Below, piece after piece: positions 22,370 through 31,140 of a stretch of DNA of 64,000 bases; within the stretch, counting starts at the first letter, position 1; each line of letters opens with the position of its first letter. Under the pieces are notes generated by a model. That model had not been told where the DNA came from. It saw nothing but the letters and a program-made list of their open reading frames with translations, and made no database searches. Location: NCBI RefSeq assembly GCF_024756275.1, contig NZ_JANUGQ010000008.1, forward strand, positions 186,001-250,000, given 5' to 3'. Made by a program: the position numbers and the translations under genes. This DNA comes from Streptomyces pyxinae (lineage in GTDB: Bacteria; Actinomycetota; Actinomycetes; Streptomycetales; Streptomycetaceae).

Positions 22370-23350
22370 GTGAGTACGGTGTGCGTGGTGCGGGACCTGG
22401 TGAAGACGTACCCCGCCGCGCGCGGCAGGCGCGGGACGCCCGCGACGCCCGAGGTGCGGGCCACCGACCGGGTGAACCTGGAGGTGCGCGGCGGCGAGAT
22501 CTTCGGCCTGCTGGGCCCCAACGGCGCCGGCAAGTCAACCCTGGTCCGCCAGCTCACCGGGCTGATGCGCCCCGACTCCGGCACCGTCGACGTACTGGGC
22601 CACGATCTCGTACGCCACCCGGAGCGCGCCGCCCGGCTCATCGGCTATCTGGGCCAGGAGTCCACCGCGCTGGACGAGCTGACCGTCGCGCTGGCCGCCG
22701 AGACCACCGGCCGGCTGCGTGGGCTGCCCGCCCGGGAGGCCAGGGCCGAGCGGGACGCCGTATTGGACGAGCTGGACCTCGCCCCGCTCGCCGGCCGGCC
22801 GCTGAAGAAGCTCTCCGGCGGCCAGCGGCGGCTGGCCTGTTTCGCCGCGACCCTGGTGGGCCCCCGGCCGCTGCTGGTGCTGGACGAGCCGACCACCGGG
22901 ATGGACCCGGTGGCCCGGCGCGCCGTCTGGGCGGCCGTGGACCGGCGGCGCGCCGAAAACGGCACCACGGTCCTGCTGGTCACCCACAACGTCATCGAGG
23001 CCGAGACCGTGCTCGACCGGGTGGCGGTCCTGGAACGCGGCCGGGTGATCGCCTGTGACACGCCCTCGGGGCTGAAGGAACGGGTGGCCGGCGAGGTGCG
23101 GGTGGAGCTGGTCTGGCGCGAGCGCGCCCCGCTGGACGTGCCCGAGGTGGCCGCGCTGCGCGGCATCGCCCAGGAGTCGGGCCGCCGCTGGGTGCTGCGG
23201 CTGGCGCCGGACGAGGCCAGGGCGGCGGTGGCGGCGGTGACCGGTGGCGCGGCCTTCGCGGCGCTGGACGACTTCACCCTCGCCACCCCCAGCCTGGAGG
23301 ACGTCTACCTGGCCCTGGGCGGCCGGGCGAAGGGACTGATCAAGGCGTGA
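22370..23350 (+). CDS. ABC transporter ATP-binding protein
   Basis: This 326-residue ATPase belongs to the drug/antibiotic-exporter class (DrrA/CcmA-like). Walker A is GPNGAGKS near residue 50, the Q-loop is YLGQEST, the signature is KLSGGQRRL and Walker B is LLVLDEPTTGMDP. A C-terminal extension (residues 230-326) has a beta-rich segment that ends LEDVYLALGGRA, as in DrrA-like proteins. The GTG at 22370 begins the recognisable protein. Its membrane partner is most likely the permease at 24023, although 672 bp of repetitive sequence separate them. The substrate is unknown. Confidence 0.92.
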   Translation: MSTVCVVRDLVKTYPAARGRRGTPATPEVRATDRVNLEVRGGEIFGLLGPNGAGKSTLVRQLTGLMRPDSGTVDVLGHDLVRHPERAARLIGYLGQESTALDELTVALAAETTGRLRGLPAREARAERDAVLDELDLAPLAGRPLKKLSGGQRRLACFAATLVGPRPLLVLDEPTTGMDPVARRAVWAAVDRRRAENGTTVLLVTHNVIEAETVLDRVAVLERGRVIACDTPSGLKERVAGEVRVELVWRERAPLDVPEVAALRGIAQESGRRWVLRLAPDEARAAVAAVTGGAAFAALDDFTLATPSLEDVYLALGGRAKGLIKA

Positions 23351-24022
23351 CGGGACCAAAGGGACGGAAGGGGCTGGTCGGGTCGTGAGCGCGGGTGGGT
23401 GTACGGCGCCCCCTGGCCGTCCGGCGGTGAGCCTCGTCCGTCCGGGGATGGGCCCCGGCCACCCGGCGGTGAGCCCGGGTCGTCCGGCGGTCGATCTCGT
23501 CCGTCCTGGGATGGGCCTCGGCCGTCCGGTGGTGGGCCCCGGTCGTCCGGTGGTGGGCCGAGCGGGGCGCCCGTCGCCGCCGCGGCGCCGGTACGCGGAA
23601 CCGGGACGACCCGGGTACGCGGAACCCGGACCGCGCCGGGCCTCGGGGCCGGGACGGCGTACGGCTCCGGTGCGGGTCCGGGCCCCAGGGGCTCACCCGG
23701 TCGTGGAGTGCGGCCCGGTCCGCGGGGCGCGTCCGCGCCCGGGACGGCGTACGGCTGCGCGACCTCGGCCGGATGCGGTCGCGCAGCCGTACGCGGGCCG
23801 GGAGGGCCGTCCCGGGGGGTGGCCGGGTGGGGGCCGGGGGCCCGGTGGCCGGGCGTCCTCGGGTACCGTCACGGCAGAGAACACCCGCACCGGAGCCGAG
23901 CGCGAGCACACCGGTGCCGCCGGTGGCGGAAACCACCCGGGCACCGAGGACACCGGCACCGAGGAGATGTGCGCGGTCGACCCGTGCGCGGAGAACACGG
24001 GCACGAACTGGAGCTGCGTCAG
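23351..24022. repeat. Repetitive 672-bp gap between ABC ATPase and permease
   Basis: No gene is supported here. From 23410 to 23560 are degenerate copies of cgtccggcggtgagc or gtccggtggtgggcc, about 27-30 bp apart, interleaved with cctcgtccgtcc. From 23585 to 23770 are copies of gggacggcgtacggctgcg or a close variant and cggaacccgg words. The frames are open on both strands but give only Arg/Pro/Gly-rich translations. It seems to be expanded intergenic DNA inside what would normally be an operon. Confidence 0.6.
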
Positions 24023-24859
24023 GTGAGCACACTGCCCGCGGAGGCCCTGTCGACGACGACCGGAGCCCTCCGCACCGCCGTGCGGGAGAACGACACCCGC
24101 CGCGCCGCGCCCCTCGCGCCCCGGGCGCGGCTGCTGCCGGCGCTCGTCGCCGTCTACCGCGCCCAGCTGTCCCGGGCCCGGGTCGCCCGGATCCCGCTGC
24201 TCTTCGTCGCCACCTTCCAGTCGATCGGGATCATGGTCCTGATGCGCGGGGTGGTGGACGGCGGTGCCGAGGCGCGGGCCGTGGTGGCCGGTTCCTCGGT
24301 GCTGGTCGTGGCGTTCGTCGCGCTCAATCTGCTCGCCCAGTACTTCGGGCAGCTCCGGGCGAGCGGCGGGCTCGACCACTACGCCACCCTGCCGGTCCCG
24401 CCCGCCGCCGTGGTGCTGGGCGCGGCCGGGGCGTACGCCTCCTTCACCGCGCCCGGGACGGTGGTCACCGCCGTCGCCGGCTCGGTCCTCTTCCAGCTGC
24501 CGCTGACCCATCTCTGGGTGCTGGCCGCGGTGGTGCCGCTGGCCGGGGCCGCGCTGGCCGGGCTGGGCGCCGCGCTGGGGCTGCTGGCGCCCCGTCAGGA
24601 ACTGGCCACCCTGCTGGGCCAGCTCGGGATGTCCGCCGCGCTGCTGCTGGGCGTGCTGCCGCCCGACCGGCTGCCCGGGCCGATCGGCTGGGCCCGTGAC
24701 CTGCTGCCCTCGACCTACGGGGTGGAGGCCCTGGCCCGTACCTTCGGCCCCCGCCCCGACTGGGCGGCCGTCGGGACGGACCTGGCCGTCTGCGCGGTGG
24801 TCGGGGTGGTCTCGCTGGCCGTGGCCACCTGGGCGTACCGGCGGGCAGCGGTCCGGTGA
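24023..24859 (+). CDS. ABC-2 type transporter permease
   Basis: This 278-residue integral membrane protein of the DrrB/ABC-2 type has about six hydrophobic helices: near 55-72, 88-110, 128-150, 160-185, 195-215 and 252-272. An extracytoplasmic loop has PSTYGVEALARTF, the region typical of ABC-2 permeases. A charged N-terminal stretch of about 50 residues precedes the first helix. The GTG at 24023 follows cgtcag and starts the protein near its usual length. It most likely pairs with the ATPase at 22370 as a two-gene exporter. Confidence 0.87.
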   Translation: MSTLPAEALSTTTGALRTAVRENDTRRAAPLAPRARLLPALVAVYRAQLSRARVARIPLLFVATFQSIGIMVLMRGVVDGGAEARAVVAGSSVLVVAFVALNLLAQYFGQLRASGGLDHYATLPVPPAAVVLGAAGAYASFTAPGTVVTAVAGSVLFQLPLTHLWVLAAVVPLAGAALAGLGAALGLLAPRQELATLLGQLGMSAALLLGVLPPDRLPGPIGWARDLLPSTYGVEALARTFGPRPDWAAVGTDLAVCAVVGVVSLAVATWAYRRAAVR

Positions 24860-24893
24860 GGCGTGCCCCGGGGCCGCCTGGCACGATGGCGGG

Positions 24894-25616
24894 GTGACCG
24901 CACCGCAGACGCCCTCCCCGAAGCCGCCGTCCGACTCCGCGTGGCCGCCGCCCGGCACCTCCGCCGCGATCACCAGGGATGCCGAGACGCCGGACGTGGC
25001 GACCGAGGTGCGCCAGGGGCTCATGGTGTTCCTGCTGGTGGCGCTGGGCGGGGTGGCGCTGGGGCTGCTCTGGCTGTGGCTGGCGCCCCGGGTGCCGCTG
25101 ATCTCGGACAGCCGGGCCGTCTTCCTCAAGGAGTCCGAGGGCGAGAACGCGGTGGGCGCCGACGGGACGTTCGCCCTGCTGGGGCTCGGCCTGGGCGTCC
25201 TGAGCGCGGCGGTGGTGTTCTGGTTCCGCCGGCGCGGGGGCGTGGCCGTGGTGGTGGGCCTGGCGCTGGGCGGACTGGCCGGCTCGTTCCTCGGCTGGGG
25301 GCTCGGCACGCTGCTCGGCCCCACCCATGACGTGGTCGCGCACGCCCGCTCGGCCGGCCCCGGGGTCGTCTTCGACGCGCCGCTGGAACTCCAGGCCCAT
25401 GGGGCGCTGCTGGCCTGGCCGATCGCCGCCATGGTCGTCCACCTGGCGCTGACCGCCCTCTTCACCCCCCGCGACCCCGAGCCCGTCGCCCCCTGGTCCC
25501 CGGAGCCGTACGCCCACCGCGACCAGCCCGCGGACGGTCACCGGCACCTGCCGGAAGACGGTCACCGGGACCCGGCGCGCGGGGCGGACGCCCCGGGGGA
25601 GGGCCGGCGCCCGTAG
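24894..25616 (+). CDS. DUF2567-like membrane protein
   Basis: This 240-residue protein has four hydrophobic helices, at about 42-62, 92-112, 115-140 and 165-190. It has a Pro-rich cytoplasmic N-terminus and a His/Pro/Asp-rich, probably disordered, C-terminal tail from about 200. The topology and the LLWLWLAPRVPLISD segment between helices 1 and 2 resemble the actinobacterial DUF2567 family, whose function is unknown. The GTG start at 24894 is 34 bp after the permease stop, so it may be the third gene of that transcript. Confidence 0.75.
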   Translation: MTAPQTPSPKPPSDSAWPPPGTSAAITRDAETPDVATEVRQGLMVFLLVALGGVALGLLWLWLAPRVPLISDSRAVFLKESEGENAVGADGTFALLGLGLGVLSAAVVFWFRRRGGVAVVVGLALGGLAGSFLGWGLGTLLGPTHDVVAHARSAGPGVVFDAPLELQAHGALLAWPIAAMVVHLALTALFTPRDPEPVAPWSPEPYAHRDQPADGHRHLPEDGHRDPARGADAPGEGRRP

Positions 25617-25667
25617 ACCGGAGGACACCGGCCGGCGACCGGGCCCCGGCCCGGGACCGTACGGGCG

Positions 25668-26171
25668 TCAGCCCCGGCCGACGGGGGCGAGGACGGCGCC
25701 GGTGAGGGCGGCGAGGTCGGCGGGGGAGAGTTCCACCTCCAGGCCCCGGCGGCCGGCCGAGACGCAGATGGTGGCGTGGTCCCCGGCGGAGGCGTCCAGC
25801 ACCGTACGGAGCCGCTTGCGCTGCCCCAGCGGGGAGATGCCGCCGCGCACATAGCCGGTGGCGCGCTCGGCAGCCGCCGGGTCGGCCATCGCCGCCCGCT
25901 TGCCGCCGACCGCCGCCGCCAGCGCCTTCAGGTCCAGCTGGCCGGCGACCGGCACCACCGCCACGGTCAGTTCGCCGTCCACGTCCGCGACCAGGGTCTT
26001 GAACACCCGCTCCGGGGAGACGCCCAGCGCCTCGGCCGCCTCCTCGCCGTACGAGGGGGAGGCGGGGTCGTGCTCGTACGCGTGCAGGGTGTACGCCGTG
26101 CCGGCCGCGGTGAGCGCCACCGTCGCCGGGGTGCCGCCGCGCCCGCCGCCGGACCTGTCCTTCTTCGCCAT
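25668..26171 (-). CDS. ybaK: YbaK/EbsC-type Cys-tRNA(Pro) deacylase
   Basis: This 167-residue editing protein hydrolyses mischarged Cys-tRNA(Pro). Typical family features are YTLHAYEHDPASPSYGEEAAEALGVSPERVFKTLV, VPVAGQLDLKALAAAVGGKRAAMADP, YVRGGISPLGQRKRLRTVLDA and the GRRGLEVELSP end. A Gly/Arg-rich tail of about 12 residues precedes the domain. The ATG at 26171 follows gaggaggcc at good spacing. An upstream ATG at 26213 lacks one. The next minus-strand gene upstream is 115 bp away. Confidence 0.93.
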   Translation of the reverse strand: MAKKDRSGGGRGGTPATVALTAAGTAYTLHAYEHDPASPSYGEEAAEALGVSPERVFKTLVADVDGELTVAVVPVAGQLDLKALAAAVGGKRAAMADPAAAERATGYVRGGISPLGQRKRLRTVLDASAGDHATICVSAGRRGLEVELSPADLAALTGAVLAPVGRG

Positions 26172-26286
26172 GCCGGGTGAGGCCTCCTCGTGCCGTGCTG
26201 TGGTCCTGTCCATGGTTCGGATCCTGCCCGTGCTCCGGACCCGGTCCGTCCTGCGGGCACGGTACGCGGTGGGGGACGGGCCCCGG

Positions 26287-27027
26287 TCAGTTGGGGCTGG
26301 TCGGGGCGGTGGTCAGGTCCACCGCCGGCACGGACGGCAGATGGCGGAGGACCGCCGTCTCGGCGCGCAGCACCTGGAGCTCCTCGCGCAGCCGGGTGGC
26401 GATGTCGGGCGCCTGGAGGAGCCGCTGCTTCGCCGGGGTGTCCAGCACCGCGGCGGCGGCCACCAGATAGGAGACCACCGAGGGCTCGTCCGGCAGCTCC
26501 TGGTCGGCCGCGAGCGAGCGCTCCCGCGCCCCCGCCAGCCGCTTCTGGTACGAGCGGAACGCCCGGAGCACGCCCTCGGCCAGCTCCTCGGCGTCGTCGC
26601 CCGGCTCCTCCGCCAGCTCCTCCAGCTCGGCGGTGAGGTACGGGCCGCTCGCGTCCACCGAGAGCAGCTTCACCCGGGTCGTCCCGGTGGCGAGCACCTC
26701 GAAGCTGCCGTCCGGCCGCTCCCGGATGGTCGCCGCGTCGGCCACGCAGCCGACCCGGTGGAACGCCTGGGCGGGGTCGGCGCCGAAACCGGCCGCCGGG
26801 CCCTTCTGGGGCAGGGCGGTCTGGTCGGGCAGCCCGGGCGCGGTGGACGCCACCTCGCGGCCGTCCCGGATGGCGACGACGGCGAACCGGCGCGACTCGG
26901 ACTCGTCGGTCTTCAGCAGCTCGCGCATCATGGCGCGATACCGCTCCTCGAAGACGTTCAGCGGCAGCACGAGCCCCGGGAAGAGCACCGTGTTCAGCGG
27001 GAAGAGAGGCAGGCGAACGGTGGTCAC
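26287..27027 (-). CDS. Lon N-terminal (LAN) domain protein
   Basis: This 246-residue stand-alone Lon substrate-binding domain has no ATPase or protease part. The N-terminus RLPLFPLNTVLFPGLVLPLNVFEERYR is the classical start. VGCVADAATIRERPDGSFEVLATGTTRVKLL and the C-terminal helical bundle (LAADQELPDEPSVVSYLVAAAAVLD, KQRLLQAPDIATRLREE) follow. The role is unknown; related proteins have been proposed to bind substrates or partners. The GTG at 27027 lies 5 bp after the stop of the upstream gene (27033), so the two are translationally coupled. Confidence 0.9.
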   Translation of the reverse strand: MTTVRLPLFPLNTVLFPGLVLPLNVFEERYRAMMRELLKTDESESRRFAVVAIRDGREVASTAPGLPDQTALPQKGPAAGFGADPAQAFHRVGCVADAATIRERPDGSFEVLATGTTRVKLLSVDASGPYLTAELEELAEEPGDDAEELAEGVLRAFRSYQKRLAGARERSLAADQELPDEPSVVSYLVAAAAVLDTPAKQRLLQAPDIATRLREELQVLRAETAVLRHLPSVPAVDLTTAPTSPN

Positions 27028-27032
27028 AGCCG

Positions 27033-28235
27033 CTAAGCGTAATGGTCGCCGTACCGCCCGCGTCCGGCGCTTCCCGGCAAAGGTTCGGCCAGTGCCCGCG
27101 CGACCCGGGCTCCGGCGCGCGCGTCCAGGAACCGGCCGAGCGGATCGTCGCCGCCCGCCGCCCAGGGAAAGGATGTGGCGAACGGGCCGATCAGCCGGAA
27201 CTGGTCGAGCGCCGCCTCCCACCGGGCGCGGCCGATCAGCACGTACGCCAGCACATTGCGCGCCTCGGCCGGCCACGGGTCGCCGGGCGCGTACCGCGCG
27301 GACAGCCCGATCGCCAGGTCGGCCGCCGCGTCCAGCCGCTCGTCCGGTACGGCTCCGTTCCGCTCGGCCCGCTCGCCACCGGTCCGCTCGCCACTGGTCC
27401 GCTCGCCGCCGGGGCGGGTGTCGCCGTGGACGCGGCCGGAGGTGCCGGGGCCGCCGCTCCGGGTGCCGCGCAGCTGGGTGTGGGCGGCGAGCGCGGGGAG
27501 CGTCCGGATCAGCGAGTCGGGGCCCGCGTCGGCCGCCGCCTGCTCGGCGAAGTCGAAGCCGGCCCGGTACGAGCCGTGCCAGCGCGGCGAGAGATAGGTG
27601 AGCGCCGAGACATGGCAGCCGAAGTGGCGCGGGGAGCGCCGTACCGCCTGCTCCCAGCAGGTCTCGAAGGCGGACTCCGGGCTGTCGGCGCCCCGGGCGT
27701 GGTCCAGTGCCAGCCGCCAGGGCACCGGATCGGCGGGCGTCGCCCCGGCCGCCGCCTCGATCAGCGGCGCCACCTCGCGCAGCCGCTCCGCCCGGGCGGG
27801 CGACTCCCAGGCCCGCCGCACCGCGAGCTGGGCGTGGACCAGCAGGGCGTCCGGGTCCTCCGGCGCGGCGGCCAGCCAGCGGGTCAGCCACTCGTCGCGG
27901 CCGCGCGCGAAGGCGGCCAGCCGGGTGACGTACCGGTCCCGGCTCTCCCACTCGGCGGCGGCGCGGGTGGCGGCCAGCAGCACGGCGGCGGGCTCGTGGT
28001 CGCCCAGCGCGGCGGCGACCAGGGCCGGGCCCAGCCGCTCGTCCGGCGCGTCCAGCAGCACCGCGTCGTCGGGCAGCAGCCCGTCCCCCGGCAGCCGGTC
28101 CGGAGCGGCCGCGTCCGGCGGCGTGGTCCGGCCACGGAAGGGTCGGTCCGGGAGGTGCGGGACCCGGGTGCGGCTGCGCTGGACCGAGCGGGCGGAGCCG
28201 AGCAGGGAGCGGAGTGCAAGCATGGTGCGGACCAT
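27033..28235 (-). CDS. Hypothetical protein with TPR-like helices
   Basis: This protein of about 400 residues is rich in Ala, Arg and Leu. It consists of helical hairpins (EWESRDRYVTRLAAFARGRDEWL, DALLVHAQLAVRRAWESPARAERL, AEARNVLAYVLIGRARWEAALDQF) that look like tetratricopeptide-type repeats. A low-complexity insert of Gly/Glu/Arg/Thr (about 285-310) interrupts them. I recognise no catalytic motif. The start is uncertain, because ATGs at 28235 and 28223 both lack a clear ribosome binding site. The stop lies 5 bp before the Lon-N gene, so the two products may act together. Confidence 0.7.
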   Translation of the reverse strand: MVRTMLALRSLLGSARSVQRSRTRVPHLPDRPFRGRTTPPDAAAPDRLPGDGLLPDDAVLLDAPDERLGPALVAAALGDHEPAAVLLAATRAAAEWESRDRYVTRLAAFARGRDEWLTRWLAAAPEDPDALLVHAQLAVRRAWESPARAERLREVAPLIEAAAGATPADPVPWRLALDHARGADSPESAFETCWEQAVRRSPRHFGCHVSALTYLSPRWHGSYRAGFDFAEQAAADAGPDSLIRTLPALAAHTQLRGTRSGGPGTSGRVHGDTRPGGERTSGERTGGERAERNGAVPDERLDAAADLAIGLSARYAPGDPWPAEARNVLAYVLIGRARWEAALDQFRLIGPFATSFPWAAGGDDPLGRFLDARAGARVARALAEPLPGSAGRGRYGDHYA

Positions 28236-28534
28236 TGAAAACCGCAGGTGGGAGCGGCGCCAGAGGGGCGGCTGTGAAGCTTTGGTGGCGGCGGAATAGT
28301 TGTATCCGCGAACGTCAAGAGAAGGTAAAGAAAGCCGCCGGGTTGGGTGGATTTCAGCCAAGCGCTGCGGCGGGATGACCGGCCGGCCGCCCCCTGTCCC
28401 GTCTCCCCTCCCGCCTTCCGTCCCGCCGCCCGGCCCTCTTGACGACCGGGCGGCGGGGGGCTTGGCTCCGGTGCGGAGCACTCGCGCTCCGCGCAGCACG
28501 GCGCCCCGGCCCGAGAGCACGGAGGAGACCCGCC
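28236..28534. promoter_or_regulatory. Divergent promoter region with an AT-richer patch
   Basis: This 299-bp gap separates a minus-strand and a plus-strand gene. Positions 28270-28345 are clearly less GC-rich than the surroundings (gaagctttggtgg, atagttgtatcc, aagaaagccg) and are the likely promoter zone for one or both. From 28375 the sequence turns GC-rich, with an imperfect hairpin of gccgcccggccc and gggcggcgggg near 28427-28458. No small gene is convincing. Confidence 0.45.
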
Positions 28535-29041
28535 ATGACCGCCCCGAGCATCCATGAGCTGTACGAGCGCTACCGCGACGCCTGGGCCGCCCGCGACCCG
28601 GACCGGATCGCCGGGCTGCACACCGCGGACTCGGTCTTCCATCTGCACGCGGGACAGCCGCCCGCGCGGGGGCGCGAGGCCGTCCGGAAGGCGGTGGCGG
28701 ACATCTTCGCCCTCGCCCCCGATCTCGCCTTCGAGCTGGTCTCGCTCCACTTCGGCGAGGGTTTCTGGACCGTCCAGTGGAAGCTGTCCGGGACCGCCCC
28801 GGCGGGCGGCACCGTCGATGTGGACCTCATGGATCTGGTCGAGGTGGAGGACGGAGCGGTGAAGGCGAAGCACTCCTATGTGGACGGGGTGGCCATGCGG
28901 GCGGCACTCACCCCGGCCGCCGCCCCGCCCGCCGCCGCCGCGACTGCCGCCCCGCCCGCCGCCGCTACTCCGGCCGCCGCCCCGCCCGCCGCCGCCCCGC
29001 CCGCCGGGAGCCGGCCCGGAGCCGTGACCGAGAGCCACTGA
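28535..29041 (+). CDS. SnoaL/NTF2-like protein with Ala-Pro repeat tail
   Basis: This protein has 168 residues. Residues 1-125 are an NTF2/SnoaL-like alpha+beta barrel: SIHELYERYRDAWAARDPDRIAGLHTADSVFHLHAG, RGREAVRKAVADIFALAPDLAFELVSLHFGEGFW, then VDVDLMDLVEVEDGAVKAKHSYVD. Such folds serve as cyclases, isomerases or plain binding domains, and no catalytic role can be assigned. Residues 126-160 are a repeat of PPAAA/TPAAAPPAAA units, a flexible tail that looks like codon-level slippage. The ATG at 28535 follows ggaggaga. It is a single gene with a converging gene 31 bp downstream. Confidence 0.82.
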   Translation: MTAPSIHELYERYRDAWAARDPDRIAGLHTADSVFHLHAGQPPARGREAVRKAVADIFALAPDLAFELVSLHFGEGFWTVQWKLSGTAPAGGTVDVDLMDLVEVEDGAVKAKHSYVDGVAMRAALTPAAAPPAAAATAAPPAAATPAAAPPAAAPPAGSRPGAVTESH

Positions 29042-29072
29042 CGGCCCCGGGCCGGGGGCGGGTCGCCGGGCG

Positions 29073-30683
29073 TCACCCCCGACGGAGCAGCCGGGAGGCG
29101 CCGGCCGCCACGGTGGTCGCCAGGGTCCAGCCGAGCAGTATCAGGGCGGTGGAGATCCACTGCCAGTAGCCGTCCAGCCGCCAGTAGCCGTCCTGGCCCA
29201 GGTCGATCACCGGCAGCAGCAGGTCCAAGGCGAAGAGCGCGGCGCTCCACTCCGGGTGCTCGTCCGGCTTGATGGGCTTCGGCTCCCAGCAGGAGAAGGC
29301 GAGGGTGCCGGCCGCCCACAGCACCGCCATCCAGAGCGCGGCCCGCCCCGGCCGGTAGCCGTACGCCACCGTCCAGTCCTGGAGATGGCCCCAGAGCTTG
29401 CCCGCCAGCGGCAGGGTCTCCCGGCGCCGGCGCTGCTTGGCGAGCAGCACCTCGCGGGCGTCCGCGTCCTCGCCGCTGTTGCGCAGCACGGACGCCAGCC
29501 GCTCGTACGGCTCCGGGGCGAACTCCGGGGTGGCCGCCGCGACCCACTCCAGCCGCCGGGCCAGCGGGAAGTGCCCGTACGGCACCAGGTTCTCGTAGAC
29601 GAAACCGCCCATCGCCAGCCCGCCCGGGCCCGGCCAGCTGGTGGAGAGGTCGATCAGGGTGACGATCTTCGCCCCGTTCAGCACCACCCGGCCCTCCTCC
29701 GGGCGCTCGCCGTTGAACCGCAGCTCGGGCGTGACGATCCGGCGCAGCGACAGCTCCTCCCGGCGGGCCGAGGAGAGGACGAACCGGGCGTGGTGGAAGT
29801 CGATCGCGTCCCCGAACCGCCCGTCGTCCAGCCGGACCCCGCCATGGCACTCGAACGGCTGCACCCGGGTGCCCCGCAGCGGGGTGGTGGCCTGCGCCAG
29901 GCCGTACGGGGGCGTGGTGCCCGGCTGGTTGCCGGTGGCCTCGCTGACCCAGGTGTACGTCATATAGAGGGTGCGCTCCACGGTGAGCTGCGGGGCGTTG
30001 AGCGCCCGCCGCCCGCCCGCGCCGCGCAGCCGGCTGCCGCGCAGGCTGAACGAGACGCCGACCTTGGCGCCGCGCAGGCTCAGCTCGCCATGGGTCTCGA
30101 TCAGCTCCGCCTGGAGGTCCTGCGCCACCGTGAGCCCGTCCGCCACGATCGCCCGCCCGCGCCGGTCCGGGTGCACCTCTATCTGGTTGATCAGCAGATC
30201 CGTGCCGATCTGGGCGTCGGTGAGCCGCATTCCGCGCGCCACCCGGCAGCGCGGCAGATGCAGATCGCCCTCGGTGTGCAGCCGGGCCGCCTCCAGCCGG
30301 GGTATGGAGCACCCCACCAGGCGCAGGGTGGTGAACCGGGTCTCGGGCAGCACCACCTCGTCCTCGAACCGGCAGCGCACCAGCTCCACATAGGGCGCCA
30401 CCGTGCCGCCCGCCAGGTCCAGCCGGCCGGTGACCTGCACCCCGCGCAGCTTGAGCGCCGAGACCCGCCCGGCGAGCGCCGGCGGCCCGTCGAGCAGCAG
30501 CAGCGCCACCACCCGCGCCCGGACGCTGCGCTCGGGCGGCCAGGAGCGCGCCGCGAACGGATCGTCCAGCACCGTGTTGCCCGCGCTCAGGTCGTAGGTC
30601 GCCCCTATCCGGAACGCCTGCCACATGCCCACTTCGGCCGGTGTGAGATCGCTCGGAATGTCGTCCTCGTGCGGCTCGGTCAC
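29073..30683 (-). CDS. Membrane protein with beta-helix-like N-terminal domain
   Basis: This 536-residue protein has a first part (about 60-370) with a repeating pattern of short hydrophobic strands such as LKLRGVQVTGRLDLAGG, FTTLRLVGCSIPRLEAARL and ELSLRRIVTPELRFNG. This suggests a right-handed beta-helix related to pentapeptide-repeat proteins. The C-terminal part (about 430-530) has helices at AALWMAVLWAAGTLAFSCW, FALDLLLPVIDLGQDGYW and WISTALILLGWTLATTV. I know similar Streptomyces proteins only as hypothetical or oxidoreductase-mislabelled membrane proteins. The GTG at 30683 begins the coherent protein, and the long upstream frame is repeat DNA. Confidence 0.7.
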   Translation of the reverse strand: MTEPHEDDIPSDLTPAEVGMWQAFRIGATYDLSAGNTVLDDPFAARSWPPERSVRARVVALLLLDGPPALAGRVSALKLRGVQVTGRLDLAGGTVAPYVELVRCRFEDEVVLPETRFTTLRLVGCSIPRLEAARLHTEGDLHLPRCRVARGMRLTDAQIGTDLLINQIEVHPDRRGRAIVADGLTVAQDLQAELIETHGELSLRGAKVGVSFSLRGSRLRGAGGRRALNAPQLTVERTLYMTYTWVSEATGNQPGTTPPYGLAQATTPLRGTRVQPFECHGGVRLDDGRFGDAIDFHHARFVLSSARREELSLRRIVTPELRFNGERPEEGRVVLNGAKIVTLIDLSTSWPGPGGLAMGGFVYENLVPYGHFPLARRLEWVAAATPEFAPEPYERLASVLRNSGEDADAREVLLAKQRRRRETLPLAGKLWGHLQDWTVAYGYRPGRAALWMAVLWAAGTLAFSCWEPKPIKPDEHPEWSAALFALDLLLPVIDLGQDGYWRLDGYWQWISTALILLGWTLATTVAAGASRLLRRG

Positions 30684-30699
30684 TGCCGCCCCCTCCCTT

Positions 30700-30830
30700 T
30701 CCCCGTGATCCCCGTGATCCCCGTGGTCCCGCAGCCCCGCAGCCCCGCAGCCCCGCAGCCCCGTAGCCCCGCAGCCCCATAGTCCCCGCAGTCCCGCAGT
30801 CCCCGTGGCTCCGGGCCTGCCGGCCCGGCT
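30700..30830. repeat. Octamer tandem repeat upstream of the his operon
   Basis: Near 30727-30811 the octamer ccccgcag is repeated about ten times with small changes, flanked by ccccgtgatcc copies (30701-30720) and ccccgtg words. It lies in the 457-bp gap (30684-31140) between a minus-strand gene and hisD. From 30890 to 31030 come further gtacgggcgtccgcc words. No gene is supported in this gap. Confidence 0.75.
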
Positions 30831-31083
30831 CCCCGTGCTCCCCGTGAGCTCCCGGTTCCGGTGGCTTGCCCGTCGTGTCCCTGCCAACACCGTCCCCGTA
30901 GGGTCGTCCGCCGGGCATCGTCCCCGTACGGTCACCCCGTCCGGCAGCGCCCCTGTGCGGCCGTCCGCCGAGGCAGCGCCGTACGGGCGTCCGCCCGGCC
31001 GCACCCGTACGGGCGTTCTTCCCGTTTCTGTGACGGGTCGAACGCTATCGGTCAGGTGTGACAGCGAGCCCCTCCCGTGATGT

Positions 31084-31140
31084 GTATCAATCACTGATAC
31101 GCGGGCTCGGGTGCGGGAAACCGTCTGCGAGAATTGACCT
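31084..31140 (+). promoter_or_regulatory. Operator-like palindrome and likely promoter of hisD
   Basis: gtatca (31084-31089) and tgatac (31095-31100) form a 6-bp inverted repeat with a 5-bp spacer, in AT-rich surroundings that stand out from the GC-rich gap. At 31129-31134 gagaat resembles a -10 hexamer and would place the transcription start at or next to the hisD GTG at 31141. The palindrome would then lie around -57 to -41. No good -35 and no ribosome binding site are visible. Which regulator binds, if any, is unknown. Confidence 0.5.
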
